Below, piece by piece: positions 6,255 through 7,628 of a DNA stretch of 7,628 nt (position 1 is its first letter; each line of letters opens with the position of its first letter). The notes beneath the pieces were generated by a model, which saw only the letters and a program-made list of their open reading frames with translations, did no database searches and was not told where the DNA came from. The position numbers were made by a program, and so were the translations under genes. The stretch is from JBDTMC01 sp039934475 (GTDB taxonomy: Bacteria > Acidobacteriota > Terriglobia > Bryobacterales > Bryobacteraceae), in NCBI GenBank assembly GCA_039934475.1, contig JBDTMC010000384.1, positions 1 to 7,628 of the forward strand, in the 5' to 3' direction.

Positions 6255-7451
6255 ATGGCCAAGATACTGCGCACGCAGGTGGGTATCGTGGGGGCCGGAC
6301 CGGCGGGTCTGCTGCTGTCGCACCTGCTGCACCGCGCGGGCATCGAGTCCATCGTTATTGAGACGCAGAGCCGGCAGCATGTGGAAGAACGCATCCGCGC
6401 GGGCGTTTTGGAACAGGGTACGGTGGACCTCTTGCATGCCACCGGCGTGGGCGAGCGGTTGCGGCGCGAGGGGTTGGTGCATCGCGGTATCGAGCTGCGG
6501 TTCCGCGGGCGGGGGCATCGCATCGATATGCATGAACTCACCGGCGGGCGGGCCATTACAGTCTACGCACAGCATGAGGTGGTGAAAGACCTGATCGCGG
6601 CGCGATTGGCGGCGGCGGGGGAGATCCTCTTTCGCGTCGATGGCGTGAGGGTGGATCAGTTGGATGGGGATGCACCTCGGGTGCACTTTCTCCACGAGGG
6701 CGAGGCGCATACGATCGCCTGCGATTATATTGGCGGGTGCGATGGGTTTCATGGCATCTGCCGCCCGGCGATTCCGGCGGGGGCGCTGCAGTTCTATGAG
6801 AAGAGCTATCCGTTTGGGTGGCTCGGGATTTTGGCAGAGGCCGCGCCTGCTTCGCATGAACTGATTTATGCCAACCATGAGCGCGGGTTCGCCTTGCTGA
6901 GCATGCGCAGCCCGCAGATCAGCCGGGCGTATCTGCAATGCCGTCCCGATGAAGACATCAATGAATGGCCCGATGAACGGATCTGGCGCGAGCTTGATGG
7001 GCGATTTGAAACCGTGGACGGGTTCCGGCTGAACCATGGCCCGATTGTGCAGAAGGGCGTGACGGCGATGCGCAGCTTCGTGGTGGAGCCGATGCAGTAC
7101 GGGCGCTTGTTTCTGGCGGGAGACGCGGCCCACATTGTGCCTCCGACGGGCGCCAAAGGGCTGAACCTGGCGGTGGCCGATGTCCACTTTCTGGCGCACG
7201 CGCTGGCGCACCGGTATCGAACCGGCGACGGCGCACTGCTGGCTGGTTATTCGGAGGTCTGCCTACGGCGTGTGTGGCGGGCGCAACACTTCTCCTGGTG
7301 GATGACGTCTCTGCTGCACCGCTTTGAGAGCGGCGATGGGTTCGACCACAAGCGGCAACTGGCGGAGTTGGACCAGGTGACGACGTCGCGCGCTGCCGCT
7401 ACCACGCTTGCGGAGAACTACACGGGCCTGCCGCTGGACCCGCCTCTCTGA
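6255..7451 (+). CDS. pobA: 4-hydroxybenzoate 3-monooxygenase (p-hydroxybenzoate hydroxylase)
   Basis: 398 residues, against 394 in the Pseudomonas enzyme. An FAD monooxygenase that turns 4-hydroxybenzoate, O2 and NAD(P)H into protocatechuate. FAD-binding GxGxxG in VGIVGAGPAGLLL (9-21), the DG motif GCDGFHG (161-167), and the GD motif GDAAHIVPPTGAKGLNLA near the C-terminal third are all present. Substrate-site residues match the Pseudomonas enzyme by alignment from memory: Tyr205 (Tyr201) in IYANH, Ser216 (Ser212), Arg218 (Arg214), Arg224 (Arg220), Tyr226 (Tyr222), Tyr389 (Tyr385) in AENYTGLP. The coenzyme-specificity segment ETQSRQHVEERIRAG (36-50) lacks the Arg33 and Tyr38 that favour NADPH in Pseudomonas (Thr37 and His42 here), so NADH use is plausible. 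The start abuts the pcaF stop, with GGAA (6242-6245) 9 nt upstream. The putative aromatic acid transporter follows 39 nt later. Confidence 0.96.
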   Translation: MAKILRTQVGIVGAGPAGLLLSHLLHRAGIESIVIETQSRQHVEERIRAGVLEQGTVDLLHATGVGERLRREGLVHRGIELRFRGRGHRIDMHELTGGRAITVYAQHEVVKDLIAARLAAAGEILFRVDGVRVDQLDGDAPRVHFLHEGEAHTIACDYIGGCDGFHGICRPAIPAGALQFYEKSYPFGWLGILAEAAPASHELIYANHERGFALLSMRSPQISRAYLQCRPDEDINEWPDERIWRELDGRFETVDGFRLNHGPIVQKGVTAMRSFVVEPMQYGRLFLAGDAAHIVPPTGAKGLNLAVADVHFLAHALAHRYRTGDGALLAGYSEVCLRRVWRAQHFSWWMTSLLHRFESGDGFDHKRQLAELDQVTTSRAAATTLAENYTGLPLDPPL

Positions 7452-7490
7452 TATGGTCTTCAAGATGTACCTTTGGAAAGGGCAGGGCGA

Positions 7491-7628
7491 GTGACGCCTG
7501 CTATCGACGCGGGGGCACTGGTCGATCGCAGCCCGTGGACCGGTTATCAAAAGCTGCTGACGCTGCTGGCCGCGCTGGCGGTGATCTTCGACGGCTTCGA
7601 CATACAGATTCTGGGGTTCGCCATTCCT
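7491..7628 (+). CDS. MFS aromatic acid transporter, AAHS family (PcaK-like), partial
   Basis: The first 46 codons are visible before the right edge. A short polar N-terminus with PWTGYQK leads into the first membrane helix LLTLLAALAVIFDGFD (22-37), then IQILGFAIP (38-46). The DGFD motif in helix 1, followed by a G-x-x-x-P pattern, marks the aromatic acid:H+ symporter family; the two Asp (34 and 37) correspond to residues required for 4-hydroxybenzoate transport in PcaK. With pobA 39 nt upstream, import of 4-hydroxybenzoate or protocatechuate is the likely role. The start is GTG at 7491; TTG at 7473 in the same frame is an alternative, and GGAAAGG (7475-7481) suits the GTG. The frame is the same as pobA but separated by its TGA. 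Confidence 0.82.
   Translation, partial: MTPAIDAGALVDRSPWTGYQKLLTLLAALAVIFDGFDIQILGFAIP

Noticed and set aside
6123..7211. 362-codon minus-strand open frame across pobA
   Set aside because: Antisense to a fully conserved hydroxylase; composition is biased (His, Arg, Gln, Pro) and no family motif is visible.

Overview
The window reads as a piece of a GC-rich bacterial chromosome, most likely from a soil member of the Acidobacteriota (Bryobacterales/Solibacter-like). That placement is inference from the gene families: an NALKHG-motif protein, a two-gene terminase-like ATPase and nuclease, and a HicB of the LRYHVAFY type. No marker gene confirms it. No rRNA, tRNA, CRISPR array or transposase gene was found.

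Left part (1-2208, all minus strand). The 5' half of an exported selenium-binding protein / methanethiol oxidase gene runs off the left edge. Upstream of it lie two adjacent genes that together make a phage-type large terminase: an ATPase protein (1405-2208), then a separate RNase H-fold nuclease (803-1399). They are 5 nt apart and the second has its own Shine-Dalgarno.

Middle part (2209-5060). A plus-strand DinB-fold protein (2372-2851) is divergent from the terminase pair and convergent with a minus-strand 267-residue NALKHG protein (2914-3717). Upstream of that is a decayed HicBA toxin-antitoxin pair: hicB is nearly intact (4012-4299), while hicA has no start codon and is broken by stops and a shift. 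About 750 nt of apparently non-coding DNA follows, with short inverted and direct repeats, ending in a candidate promoter.

Right part (5061-7628, all plus strand). A tight catabolic operon: beta-ketoadipyl-CoA thiolase (pcaF), 4-hydroxybenzoate 3-monooxygenase (pobA, starting on the base after the pcaF stop), and the first 46 codons of an AAHS-family aromatic acid MFS transporter (PcaK-like). Together they would import 4-hydroxybenzoate, hydroxylate it to protocatechuate, and perform the last cleavage of the beta-ketoadipate pathway. The ring-cleavage and CoA-transfer genes (pcaGH, pcaBCD, pcaIJ) are not in the window.

The most unusual content is the orphan terminase pair with the NALKHG protein and no portal, capsid or tail genes. 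It may be a domesticated or relic DNA-translocation module, but nothing here proves a function.
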